NCBI RefSeq assembly: GCF_002115785.1
Contig: NZ_JFJY01000003.1
Coordinates: 248,001-312,000 of the forward strand
Direction: 5' to 3'
Source: Thalassospira sp. MCCC 1A03138
GTDB taxonomy: Bacteria; Pseudomonadota; Alphaproteobacteria; Rhodospirillales; Thalassospiraceae
DNA length: 64,000 nucleotides
The translations under genes and the position numbers were made by a program. The notes beneath the pieces are model-generated. The model ran no database searches. It had not been told where the DNA came from and saw nothing but the letters and a program-made list of their open reading frames with translations. Of this stretch, positions 21,060 to 29,107 are shown in pieces; position 1 is the first letter of the stretch; each line of letters starts with the position of its first letter.

Positions 21060-21090
21060 ACCATAGAGGTTCCAGCAACTGGAAGGTCAA
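21060..21090 (-). promoter_or_regulatory. CueR-type promoter/operator of copA
   Basis: On the minus strand TTGACC and TATGGT are separated by exactly 19 bases. That over-long spacer is the hallmark of MerR-family-activated promoters. The spacer contains a perfect dyad TTCCAG-TTG-CTGGAA (21070-21084), set within ACCTTCC...GGAACC, close to the published CueR consensus. It lies 40 bases before the copA ATG. Confidence 0.88.
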
Positions 21091-21147
21091 GCATAAAACG
21101 GGCGGATTGATTTTGCGTTATCAATTCACCCGCAAATATCTGATAAA

Positions 21148-21179
21148 AATAAAAAAACCCCGGACAATACCGGGGTTTT
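21148..21179 (-). terminator. Terminator of the bacterioferritin genes
   Basis: AAACCCCGG pairs with CCGGGGTTT across a 6-base loop. On the minus strand it is followed by seven T and further T-rich sequence. It lies 20 bases after the stop of the downstream bacterioferritin gene. Confidence 0.88.
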
Positions 21180-21198
21180 CAAATGACATTTGGCAACC

Positions 21199-21690
21199 TT
21201 AACCGTGCGGGTTCGGCTCGCCAACAGCGCGGAACTGGATATAGTTCGGCAAGCCCATCATATCGATCAGACGGATCTGCTGTTCAAGCCAATATGCATG
21301 GTCCTCTTCGCTGTCATCCAGCAGCGTGGTCAGCATATTGCGCGTCTGATAATCTTCTTCCTTCTCGGCAAGTTTAATCGCCTTTTTCAGAAGATCGATC
21401 ACATGATATTCGTGTTCGAGATCGTTTTTCATCATCTCAGGCACGGTTTTGCCGATCTTGATCGGACTGCGCGACGCGGTATCGGGCACACCTTCAAGGA
21501 ACAGAATACGTTCGATCAGGCGTTTTGCATGTTCGAGTTCCTCGTCCTTTTCATGATGCATACGAGCATAAAGTGCATGCAAACCCAAATCGAGATACAT
21601 CTCGGCATGGGTGTTGTACTGGTCGGCGGCGGACAATTCAGCCGTAAGCTGCTTGTTCAGCGCGTCGATAACCTTCTTGTTACCCTTCAT
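21199..21690 (-). CDS. Bacterioferritin subunit, ferroxidase type without haem ligand
   Basis: A 163-residue four-helix iron-storage subunit. Ferroxidase ligands are present: Glu18, Glu51 and His54 in the DEELEHAK helix, Glu94, and the Glu/His pair of SEEDHAYWLE, shifted by one inserted residue. Position 52, the Met that binds haem at the subunit interface in E. coli Bfr, is Leu. So this subunit should oxidise iron but not bind haem in the standard way. It lies 21 bases after the companion subunit; the two likely form a mixed shell. Confidence 0.95.
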   Translation of the reverse strand: MKGNKKVIDALNKQLTAELSAADQYNTHAEMYLDLGLHALYARMHHEKDEELEHAKRLIERILFLEGVPDTASRSPIKIGKTVPEMMKNDLEHEYHVIDLLKKAIKLAEKEEDYQTRNMLTTLLDDSEEDHAYWLEQQIRLIDMMGLPNYIQFRAVGEPNPHG

Positions 21691-21711
21691 GGCGTTTAAG
21701 CTCCTGATGTG

Positions 21712-22188
21712 TTAGTCGCCGTCGCCAGAACGGCTTTGAATATAATTCTGCATACCGACATTTTCGATCTGCCACTGCTCCGTTTCCAGCCAGTCGACAT
21801 GTTCTTCCTGATCTTCAAGGAATTTGACCAGCAGATCGCGGGTTACAAAGTCTTCGGCCTTTTCGCAGGCGCTAATCGCCTCGCGCAGAAGCGGCAGGCT
21901 TGCCAACTCGAACTTCATGTCGCAGGAAACGATTTCCTCGACATTCTCGCCGATCATAAGCTTGTTCAAATTCTGAAGATTGGGCAGACCTTCAAGGAAC
22001 AGAATGCGCTCGATGGTGTCATCGGCACGTTTCATTTCCTTGATCGAAAGTTTGTATTCGTACTCGCCCATTTCTTCCACGCCCCAGTCGCGGAGCATAC
22101 GGGCATGCAGGAAATACTGGTTAATCGCCGTTAACTGGTTGGTCAGCACGCGATTAAGATAACTGATGATCTTGGGATCACCCTTCAT
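21712..22188 (-). CDS. bfr: Bacterioferritin subunit, haem-binding type lacking ferroxidase ligands
   Basis: A 158-residue bacterioferritin with the haem ligand Met52 in LSIKEMKRADDTIERILFLEG. The ferroxidase residues are replaced: Gln18 for Glu, Arg54 for His and Gln127 for Glu, while Glu51, Glu94 and His130 remain. It should bind haem but be a poor ferroxidase, complementing the next gene. The frame is open ten codons upstream, but AGGAG before this ATG and the canonical MKGDPKIISYLN start settle it. A Fur-like site lies about 76 bases upstream. Confidence 0.95.
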   Translation of the reverse strand: MKGDPKIISYLNRVLTNQLTAINQYFLHARMLRDWGVEEMGEYEYKLSIKEMKRADDTIERILFLEGLPNLQNLNKLMIGENVEEIVSCDMKFELASLPLLREAISACEKAEDFVTRDLLVKFLEDQEEHVDWLETEQWQIENVGMQNYIQSRSGDGD

Positions 22189-22263
22189 GGTGGCACTCCT
22201 GATGATTGGGCTGTCCAAATAGTGGGATCGACCATTCCCCTTTTCAAGGGAAAACCGCGCCTT

Positions 22264-22278
22264 TGATTACCATTATCA
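22264..22278 (-). promoter_or_regulatory. Candidate Fur box before the bacterioferritin genes
   Basis: The minus strand reads TGATAATGGTAATCA. This matches 12 of the 14 defined positions of the 7-1-7 Fur inverted repeat TGATAAT-N-ATTATCA. It lies 76 bases before the first bfr ATG, a plausible promoter position. Matched by eye only. Confidence 0.5.
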
Positions 22279-22470
22279 ATAATTTAGCCGATTTTTTTGC
22301 AAATTTTCAGATCATGGCACACAAGTAAAAATCATTCGCGCAGCAACCATTGCGAATGAAAATCGGTCCGCCCGTTTTCGGTTATTTTTGTTTGCTTCAA
22401 CCAATCTCTGGGACCTTTTTTCGCGTACGAGTCGGAAATATGATTTTCGCTGCCGGAGGTCGCCCGTTAA

Positions 22471-24045
22471 ATGTCTGCCATCAAATCGATCCGTTTCATA
22501 CTTGGTGATCAGCTGTCTGTTTCACTGGCAAGTTTAAGGGATGCCGATCCTGATCACGACTTGATTGTAATGGCGGAACCGAACAGCGAGGCAAACTATG
22601 TCGCCCATCACAGGCAGAAAATTGTCTTCATTCTGTCTGCGATGCGCCATTTCGCTCAGGAATTACGTGAAAAGGGTCTCGCGGTTTGTTATTTCGATTA
22701 TGAGAACCAGCCGACCAATAGCTTTACCGATGCCCTGAAACTGGCATTGAAAAATCATCCGGTAAAACAGGTAATCATTACAGAGCCCGGCGAATGGCGG
22801 ATACGCACGGAAATCGAAACATGGGCGGACAAGTTCGGTATCGTCCTTGATGTTCGCGACGATGATCGTTTCTTTGCCCCACTTTCGGTATTTGCGGAAT
22901 TTGCTGAAAACCGCAAGGAACTCCGTATGGAGTATTTCTATCGGCAACTGCGACGTACAACCGGTATCCTGATGGAACCGGATGGCAAACCGGTTGGCGG
23001 TCAGTGGAATTTTGATCACGATAATCGCAAACGCCTTCCCGATGATCACAGGCCGCCAAGCCCCCTGACTTTCAAACCGGATAGCATCACGCAGGCATTG
23101 CTCAACCGGGTTAAACAGGATTTCCCGAATGCCTGCGGGGATCACGAAAGTTTCGGCTGGGCGGTCACCCGACGCGATGCGCTTACAGTCCTTGATCACT
23201 TTATAGAACATCGATTGCCGATATTTGGTGACTATCAGGATGCGATGACTGTAAAAAGCAGCACTGTTTATCACTCTCTTCTAAGCGGCTATATCAATGT
23301 CGGCCTTTTGCTCCCCGATGAAGTATGCCGTGCCGCTGAAAATGCCTATCGCGTCGGCAAGATACCAATCAACGCCGCCGAGGGCTTTATTCGTCAGATC
23401 CTTGGCTGGCGCGAATATGTGCGCGGGCTTTACTGGCATATGGGGCCCGATCACGGAAAAGGCAGTTATTTCGATGCCAGACGCCCCCTACCCGCCTTTT
23501 TCTGGGATGGGAATGTTGGGATGAACTGCCTGCATCACGCCATCACCGAAACGCTGGACAATGCCTACGCACATCACATTCAGCGATTGATGGTGATTGG
23601 CAACTTTGCGCTTCTATCCGGTCTGGATCCAAAGGAAGTCTGTGAATGGTATCTGGCAGTTTATATCGACGCATTTGAATGGGTCGAACTTCCCAACACC
23701 TTTGGCATGGCCCTTTATGCCGACGGCGGAAAAATGGCGTCCAAGCCCTATGCTGCGAGTGGAAAATACATCAACCGGATGTCTGATTACTGTACGGCTT
23801 GCCAATACAGTCCCAATAAGAACACAGGGCCCGATGCATGCCCCTTTAACGCACTTTACTGGCACTTCCTGGATCGTAACGTCGATAAACTCGGCAAAAA
23901 TCCGCGCCTTGCTATGCCATATCGCAATTGGTCGCGTATGAATGGGAACAGTAAAACGGCACTAATCGAACAGGCCGAACATTTCCTGACACAGATGGAT
24001 ACGGGAAAAATCCCCAAGCCATCACATCAGGCAAGCCTGTTGTAG
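22471..24045 (+). CDS. phrB: FeS-containing (6-4) photolyase / cryptochrome (PhrB family)
   Basis: A 524-residue flavoprotein of the FeS-BCP group, which repairs pyrimidine (6-4) photoproducts or acts as a photoreceptor. The N-terminal antenna domain begins IRFILGDQLS. The FAD domain holds INAAEGFIRQILGWREYVRG and the helix with DAFEWVELPNTFGMALYADGG. The four cluster cysteines fit Cys353, 441, 444 and 457 (MNC, YCTACQYSP, DACPFN), the same spacing as reported for Agrobacterium PhrB. Preceded by GGAGG. Single gene; a DUF2256 gene often linked to such photolyases is 11.5 kb away. Confidence 0.93.
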   Translation: MSAIKSIRFILGDQLSVSLASLRDADPDHDLIVMAEPNSEANYVAHHRQKIVFILSAMRHFAQELREKGLAVCYFDYENQPTNSFTDALKLALKNHPVKQVIITEPGEWRIRTEIETWADKFGIVLDVRDDDRFFAPLSVFAEFAENRKELRMEYFYRQLRRTTGILMEPDGKPVGGQWNFDHDNRKRLPDDHRPPSPLTFKPDSITQALLNRVKQDFPNACGDHESFGWAVTRRDALTVLDHFIEHRLPIFGDYQDAMTVKSSTVYHSLLSGYINVGLLLPDEVCRAAENAYRVGKIPINAAEGFIRQILGWREYVRGLYWHMGPDHGKGSYFDARRPLPAFFWDGNVGMNCLHHAITETLDNAYAHHIQRLMVIGNFALLSGLDPKEVCEWYLAVYIDAFEWVELPNTFGMALYADGGKMASKPYAASGKYINRMSDYCTACQYSPNKNTGPDACPFNALYWHFLDRNVDKLGKNPRLAMPYRNWSRMNGNSKTALIEQAEHFLTQMDTGKIPKPSHQASLL

Positions 24046-24087
24046 CCGGGACCCTCTAAAAAAACAGCGGCATGTTCAGAAGACAGA

Positions 24088-24118
24088 AAAACAAAAAGCC
24101 GGACGAAATGTCCGGCTT
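24088..24118 (-). terminator. Bidirectional terminator, photolyase/DUF1127
   Basis: A 9-bp perfect stem (AAGCCGGAC with GTCCGGCTT) with a 5-base loop lies between the convergent photolyase and DUF1127 genes. The minus-strand T-tract (TTTTTGTTTTT) is strong; the plus-strand one is weaker. Confidence 0.8.
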
Positions 24119-24167
24119 CTGCTTACACAGCTGCCTACAAACTGGCGCTGTCGAAATTCAGTCTGGC

Positions 24168-24332
24168 TTAAGCGATCGCGTCACGAGCAGCTTTGCGCGC
24201 TACGTCTTTGATCTGCCAGTGGGAAATCCCGACATCATCCAGATCACGCTTGTCGAGATTGTAGAGTTCGTTCGCGACAGAGCGTGCATAGGCCCAACGG
24301 CGAACAGCAACGAGAATACTGGACAGGAACAT
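24168..24332 (-). CDS. DUF1127 small Arg-rich protein
   Basis: A 54-residue protein too short for many gene finders, beginning MFLSSILVAVRRWAYARSVA and continuing with the DUF1127 core NELYNLDKRDLDDVGIS, then a basic amphipathic tail. The ribosome-binding site AAGGAGG is near perfect and a strong terminator follows. DUF1127 proteins are abundant in alphaproteobacteria; some have been tied to phosphate stress, RNA turnover and motility, but the role of this one is unknown. Confidence 0.9.
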   Translation of the reverse strand: MFLSSILVAVRRWAYARSVANELYNLDKRDLDDVGISHWQIKDVARKAARDAIA

Positions 24333-24485
24333 GTTGAACCTCCTTGGTTTAAGAATAAGAACGCTAGCCTGCGGGTCTTCCGCTTTTGGTCGGCGCGTTC
24401 ATCACTTCGCTTTCTGCAATGCAATATGATCCCAAGTGCCATATATCTCAACCGCCAAAGATTGCATATCATCTATTCCAAAACG

Positions 24486-24513
24486 TCACAATTGAATGGG
24501 TTCAACTGTGACA
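24486..24513 (-). terminator. Long hairpin after the TyrA-family gene
   Basis: On the minus strand GTCACAGTTGAA pairs with TTCAATTGTGAC (one G-U) across CCCA, followed by GTTTTGG. It sits 100 bases past the TyrA-family stop and about 155 bases before the DUF1127 start. It could be a weak terminator or an operator palindrome; the sequence alone does not decide. Confidence 0.4.
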
Positions 24514-24612
24514 CTTAAAGCCCATGCCGAAAGAAAAATTGAAATAAATCATGCATTTCAGTCCGGACCACATATGCGGCAACGCAGCATAACCAACCTA
24601 ACCAGCTCCCAC

Positions 24613-25410
24613 TCATTCTGAGGTTACCGCAACCACATCACATTTATCACCGGCAAGCAGGTCACGCACGCCCATTGCCAATTCAAAGAACTGTTCCCGC
24701 ACCGCACCGGCATAAGGGTTCGCATTTTCAATCGCCCAGAAAACGCTTGGCGCATCGTAACGCACCATTTCGGTGGCCTTGACCAGCAAGTCAAAGCTTG
24801 CCGTTGTCATGCGCACAGGCAATGGATCCATCCGGGCAAGAACCTTAGCAATCAGATGCGTTCCACCCTGCACGACCGCGGCCTCGCGGTCATGGACCTC
24901 CGGAGTAACAACAAAAACCTTGAGCCGCAGAATATGGCGCAGGAACGCGGCAATCCGGCGAAATTTGTATCCCCGCACAGGGCATATCGCGATCTTAAGC
25001 CCGGAAATACCGTCCCGCGCACTTTGCGGACCAAACAACGGATGGGTACCGATGATCTCGACATGATCGGGAAGCCCTTCAAGCATTGCCTGCGCCGGTT
25101 CCATTTTCACGGACCCGACATCCCGAACAATCGCCCCCGTACGCAAATATGGTGAAATCGTCGCGATTACAGACCTCATTTCCGTAACGGGAACGGCGAG
25201 AATGAGGATATCGCATTTCGCCACACTTAGAATATCAGCCGCCCGAATGTTTCCATGCTCTGCTTCCAACACGTATGCCGAAACAGCATCAGGATTAACA
25301 TCATGTACAAAAACCGGAAAATGATCCGACAAATGCCGGGCTGTCAAACAGCCAAAGGCACCGAACCCGAAAATCCCGATGGTCGGGTGATCTGGAAATA
25401 AAAAAGGCAT
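24613..25410 (-). CDS. Prephenate/arogenate dehydrogenase family protein
   Basis: A 265-residue TyrA-type dehydrogenase expected to make 4-hydroxyphenylpyruvate or tyrosine from prephenate or arogenate with NAD(P). The nucleotide site is TIGIFGFGAFGCLTARHLSDHFPVFVHDV. The catalytic-domain signature is VEIIGTHPLFGPQSARDGISGLKIAICP. The frame is open 41 codons further upstream, but GGAG ahead of the ATG for MPFLFPDHPTIGIFGFG marks the start. Single gene. The leader region upstream contains a possible aromatic-rich leader peptide and a hairpin. Confidence 0.87.
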   Translation of the reverse strand: MPFLFPDHPTIGIFGFGAFGCLTARHLSDHFPVFVHDVNPDAVSAYVLEAEHGNIRAADILSVAKCDILILAVPVTEMRSVIATISPYLRTGAIVRDVGSVKMEPAQAMLEGLPDHVEIIGTHPLFGPQSARDGISGLKIAICPVRGYKFRRIAAFLRHILRLKVFVVTPEVHDREAAVVQGGTHLIAKVLARMDPLPVRMTTASFDLLVKATEMVRYDAPSVFWAIENANPYAGAVREQFFELAMGVRDLLAGDKCDVVAVTSE

Positions 25411-25952
25411 CGTCTGTCTCCGAGGAGCTGCGATGCCGGTGCTTGCCTTATAAATCAACCGCCGACGACGCAGCGGTTGAACATAGAAAAACGCTCCCGC
25501 CTTATGTGGCAGGGCCGTAATAGAAATCAGCAAACAGGCAAATAACGTTTTTCATGATTGCGATTAATAGTGCCAAACCATTTGATGTCAAGGCATCTTG
25601 ATAGCAGCAATTCAAGCGGCATCCATTTGATGCTAGGCTCTTCCTGCCCCGTATATGACGGCCAGCCTAAAGGTCCCGTATTAAGTTAAACCTGCCCGTT
25701 TTGTTCTATGGCTGTTACAAATTCGAGCACATTTGAGCGAATTGTGCATCACTGGAATAACTGTCTTGCGGCGAAATACGCTAATCATCTTTGCTGCCGT
25801 GCAATAAAATCCAAAGATATGATGCTATTTTTGTAACAGTTTGTTTCAGTTCGCATTCTGGAAACGCCCTGTTACAGTTTTGTGAGTGCAAAGGGTTCCC
25901 CTTGGCAGCATGTTGTCGCTGCAATTGGTTTAAAGCCAGGGAGGAAACCTAA
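25411..25952. other. Divergent regulatory region, TyrA-family gene / sugar transporter
   Basis: These 542 bases hold no gene in the usual sense. Near the left end, on the minus strand, are an 8-bp inverted repeat TCAACCGC/GCGGTTGA (25455-25480) and a 17-codon frame (25502-25555) with a run of Phe and Tyr. The right part contains three copies of CTGTTACA in either direction (25712, 25832, 25869). A GGAGG ribosome-binding site precedes the transporter gene. Confidence 0.6.
25712..25876. repeat. Three CTGTTACA/TGTAACAG repeats
   Basis: Exact 8-base copies lie at 25712-25719 (CTGTTACA), 25832-25839 (TGTAACAG) and 25869-25876 (CTGTTACA). The last two, 37 bases apart centre to centre, face each other just upstream of the sugar transporter and share the flanking ACAGTTTxGT. 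They are candidate operators, possibly for the nearby OmpR-family regulator; no binding protein is known from the sequence. Confidence 0.5.
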
Positions 25953-27215
25953 ATGAATCTGCGCAAAACCATTCTCGCCACCGGTGTGGCGTTCTCTGCT
26001 CTCGCGACTGCAAGCTTTGCACATGCCGAACCGACTGCCGAAGTCCTGCATTGGTGGACATCGGGCGGCGAAGCCAAAGCCGTGGCAGCCCTTAAAGAAG
26101 ATTTCGAAGCACATGGTGGCAAATGGGTTGATAGCCCGGTTGCCGGTGGCGGCGGTGACGCAGCCATGACCGTGCTGCGTTCGCGCGTTCTGTCCGGCGA
26201 TGCCCCGGCCGCTGTTCAGCTTAAAGGCCCGGCGATCCAGGATTGGGCGGAACAGGGTGCACTTGCCGATCTGAATGACGTTGCCGAAGCAGAAGGCTGG
26301 GACAAAGTCATTCCGCCAGCTATTCAGAGCGTCATGAAGTATGAAGGCGATTATGTTGCCGTTCCTGTAAACATTCACCGTGTTGACTGGATCTGGGCAA
26401 ACCCGGAACTGCTGGCCAAAGTTGGTGCCACTGAAGCGCCGAAAACCTGGGACGAATTCAACGCCCTTGCTGATAAGTTGAAAGCGGCCGGCATCACGCC
26501 AGTCGCCCATGGTGGTCAGCCGTGGCAGGACGCAACCGTCTTTGAAACCGTCGTTCTTGGTCTTGGCGGTCCGGAATTCTACCAGCAAGCCCTGGTTGAT
26601 CTCGACGAAGATGCGCTGAAATCCGACACGATGAAAGCCGTGTTCGACCAGATGCGCAAAATCCGCGGTTATGTCGATGCCGACTTCCCGGGCCGTGACT
26701 GGAACCTTGCAACTGCAATGGTCATGAATGGCGATGCCGCCATGCAGATCATGGGTGACTGGGCAAAAGGCGAATTCCTTGCAGCGGGTAAAGTCCCGGG
26801 CAAAGACTTCATCTGCTCGGCAACCCCGTCTGAACACGGTTACCTGTTCAACGTTGACAGCTTCGCGATGTTCAATGTTTCCGGCGATGACAAGGTCGAA
26901 GGTCAGAAACTGCTTGCAGAACTGATCGTTGGTGAAAAATTCCAGGAAACCTTCAACCTTCTCAAAGGTTCGATTCCGGCACGTCTTGGCGTAGCGCTCG
27001 ACAAATTCGATGATTGCGCAAAGAAATCCGAAGCTGACCTTCTGGCAGCACAGGATGCTGGTGGCTTCCTGCCGTCCATGGCACACGGCATGGCGCTTCG
27101 CGGTCACCTTTCGGGTGCGATCGTTGACGTCGTGACCGCCCACTTCAACTCCGATATGTCGTCCGACGAAGCCGTCGAGCGTCTTGTCGAAGCAGTTGAA
27201 CTGGCCAAAGACTAA
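25953..27215 (+). CDS. gtsA: Sugar ABC transporter substrate-binding protein (glucose/mannose type)
   Basis: A 420-residue periplasmic binding protein with a Sec signal peptide (MNLRKTILATGVAFSALATA, cleaved after AHA at about 25). The mature start EPTAEVLHWWTSGGEAKAV is typical of the glucose/mannose branch of the family. Two Cys near residues 290 and 352 may form a disulfide. First gene of a binding protein-permease-permease-ATPase operon followed by a convergent GtrS/GltR-like system, which supports glucose. Substrate is inferred. Confidence 0.9.
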   Translation: MNLRKTILATGVAFSALATASFAHAEPTAEVLHWWTSGGEAKAVAALKEDFEAHGGKWVDSPVAGGGGDAAMTVLRSRVLSGDAPAAVQLKGPAIQDWAEQGALADLNDVAEAEGWDKVIPPAIQSVMKYEGDYVAVPVNIHRVDWIWANPELLAKVGATEAPKTWDEFNALADKLKAAGITPVAHGGQPWQDATVFETVVLGLGGPEFYQQALVDLDEDALKSDTMKAVFDQMRKIRGYVDADFPGRDWNLATAMVMNGDAAMQIMGDWAKGEFLAAGKVPGKDFICSATPSEHGYLFNVDSFAMFNVSGDDKVEGQKLLAELIVGEKFQETFNLLKGSIPARLGVALDKFDDCAKKSEADLLAAQDAGGFLPSMAHGMALRGHLSGAIVDVVTAHFNSDMSSDEAVERLVEAVELAKD

Positions 27216-27254
27216 TCTCATCTGACCTGTGCAGTCACACTGACTGACAACGCG

Positions 27255-27280
27255 CCGGCCCCGGATACATCCGGGGCCGG
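27255..27280 (+). other. Stable hairpin between binding protein and permease genes
   Basis: A perfect 11-bp G+C-rich stem (CCGGCCCCGGA with TCCGGGGCCGG) with a TACA loop lies 40 bases after the gtsA stop. No T-tract follows, so it is probably a transcript-stabilising or partial stop element that raises binding-protein levels over permease. Confidence 0.65.
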
Positions 27281-27314
27281 ATTCCCGCTACTTTAATTGT
27301 TTGAGGCAAAGGGT

Positions 27315-28223
27315 ATGGGGGCTTCTTCAAGCACCGAAAGCAACCTGACGGCCAGCATCCAGCGTCATCTTTCCAAGATCGTTGTTGCACCGTCCTTTGC
27401 TGCGTCCCTGTTTTTCGTCTACGGGTTCATCCTGTGGACAGGCTATATGGCGTTTTCGAAATCGCGCATGCTTCCGGTCTGGGATTGGGCCGGTCTGCGG
27501 CAATACGAACGTCTGTGGCAAATGGAACGCTGGCATGTTGCCATCGAGAACCTGCTGATTTTCGGCGGTCTCTTTATTGTTATCTGCCTGTTTCTAGGCT
27601 GCCTGCTTGCAGTTCTTCTTGATCAGCGCATCCGCGCAGAAGGCGTACTTCGCACGATTTTCCTGTATCCGATGGCCCTGTCCTTCATCGTGACGGGCAC
27701 CGTCTGGAAATGGCTTCTCAACCCGGGCCTTGGTCTGGAAAGCATGATGCATGACCTTGGCTGGACCAGCTTCAAGTTCGACTGGCTGGTCAATTCGGAC
27801 ATGGCGATCTACACGGTCGTGATCGCAGCCGTCTGGCAGGCATCGGGTTTTGTAATGGCAATGTTCCTTGCGGCATTGCGCGGCGTCGATCAGGACATCA
27901 TTCGCGCAGCCTATATGGATGGCGCCAGCCTGCCCCGCATCTATTTCGGCATTATCATTCCGTCGATCCGCCCCGTTTTCCTGAGTGCCATTGTCGTTCT
28001 GGCCCATCTGGCCGTTAAAAGCTTCGACCTCGTCATTGCGCTTACCGGTGGCGGCCCCGGCTATTCGTCCGATCTTCCGGCAACCTTCATGTACACAATG
28101 GCCTTCCAGCGCAACCAGCTGGGTGTTGGTGCAGCAAGTGCCATGATGATGCTGGCGACCGTGATGGCGATCATTGTGCCGTATCTGTATTCCGAACTGC
28201 GCGGAGGCAAGAAAAATGGCTGA
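27315..28223 (+). CDS. gtsB: Sugar ABC transporter permease (first)
   Basis: A 302-residue inner-membrane permease with about six hydrophobic segments, starting near residue 30 (PSFAASLFFVYGFILWTGYMAF). The ATPase-contact EAA-type loop is RAAYMDGASLPRIYFGIIIPSIRPV near residue 210. A TTG six codons upstream is open but lacks a ribosome-binding site; this ATG has GAGGC ahead of it. Its 3' end overlaps the next permease gene by 8 bases, indicating coupling. Confidence 0.92.
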   Translation: MGASSSTESNLTASIQRHLSKIVVAPSFAASLFFVYGFILWTGYMAFSKSRMLPVWDWAGLRQYERLWQMERWHVAIENLLIFGGLFIVICLFLGCLLAVLLDQRIRAEGVLRTIFLYPMALSFIVTGTVWKWLLNPGLGLESMMHDLGWTSFKFDWLVNSDMAIYTVVIAAVWQASGFVMAMFLAALRGVDQDIIRAAYMDGASLPRIYFGIIIPSIRPVFLSAIVVLAHLAVKSFDLVIALTGGGPGYSSDLPATFMYTMAFQRNQLGVGAASAMMMLATVMAIIVPYLYSELRGGKKNG

Positions 28224-29103
28224 TATTCAGCATTACAGCCACGACGCAGGCTGGAAACATACCATACTGCGCGGGTTGCTATATCTCGTTCTGATCCTGT
28301 TTGCCGCCTACTATCTGTTCCCGCTTTTCGTGATGATTTCGACCTCGTTGAAGTCGCTCGATGAAATCCGGGAAGGCTCACTCATTTCGCTGCCGCGCGT
28401 CATCACGTTCGATGCCTGGACCTATGCCTGGAATGAAGCCTGTGTTGGCGTTGAATGTTCAGGCATCAAAATTTACTTCTGGAACTCGGTCAAAATGGCG
28501 GTTCCGGCGGTTCTGATTTCGACCTTCCTTGGTGCGATCAACGGATATGCCCTGACCAAATGGCGTTTTAAAGGGGCTAATATCGTCTTTGCCCTGCTGC
28601 TGTTTGGTTGCTTCATTCCGTTCCAGGTTGTGCTGCTGCCGATGTCACAGGTTCTGGGGTCACTTGGTCTTGCAAGTTCTACCACGGGCCTTGTTCTCGT
28701 ACATGTCGTTTACGGCCTGTGCTTCACCACCCTGTTCTTCCGCAATTACTACGTTTCGATCCCGGATGAACTGGTGAAGGCAGCCACCATCGACGGCGCA
28801 GGTTTCTTCACCATTTTCTGGCGTATCATTCTGCCGATTTCGACACCGATCATCGTGGTGTCGGTCATCTGGCAGTTTACCCAGATCTGGAATGACTTCC
28901 TTTTCGGTGCTTCCTTCGCCTCTGGCGATAATGCGCCGATGACTGTCGCACTCAACAATATCGTCAACACCACAACCGGCGTGAAACAGTACAATGTCGA
29001 TATGGCCACAGCCCTGCTGACCGGCCTGCCGACGCTACTTGTTTATGTTCTGGCCGGAAAATACTTCGTCCGCGGCCTGACCGCCGGTTCGGTGAAGGGA
29101 TAA
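28216..29103 (+). CDS. gtsC: Sugar ABC transporter permease (second)
   Basis: A 295-residue permease of the MalG type with six hydrophobic segments. It begins with the segment ILRGLLYLVLILFAAYYLFPLFVMISTS, and has KAATIDGAGFFTIFWRIILPISTPI as the loop that touches the ATPase. The chosen ATG is inside the end of the previous permease gene, directly after GGAGGC. It ends FVRGLTAGSVKG, a common ending in this family. Confidence 0.92.
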   Translation: MADIQHYSHDAGWKHTILRGLLYLVLILFAAYYLFPLFVMISTSLKSLDEIREGSLISLPRVITFDAWTYAWNEACVGVECSGIKIYFWNSVKMAVPAVLISTFLGAINGYALTKWRFKGANIVFALLLFGCFIPFQVVLLPMSQVLGSLGLASSTTGLVLVHVVYGLCFTTLFFRNYYVSIPDELVKAATIDGAGFFTIFWRIILPISTPIIVVSVIWQFTQIWNDFLFGASFASGDNAPMTVALNNIVNTTTGVKQYNVDMATALLTGLPTLLVYVLAGKYFVRGLTAGSVKG

Positions 29104-29107
29104 GCAA

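Noticed and set aside
25872..27221. 449-codon open frame antisense to gtsA
   Set aside because: Same reason: complete overlap with a clear gene and no motif of its own.
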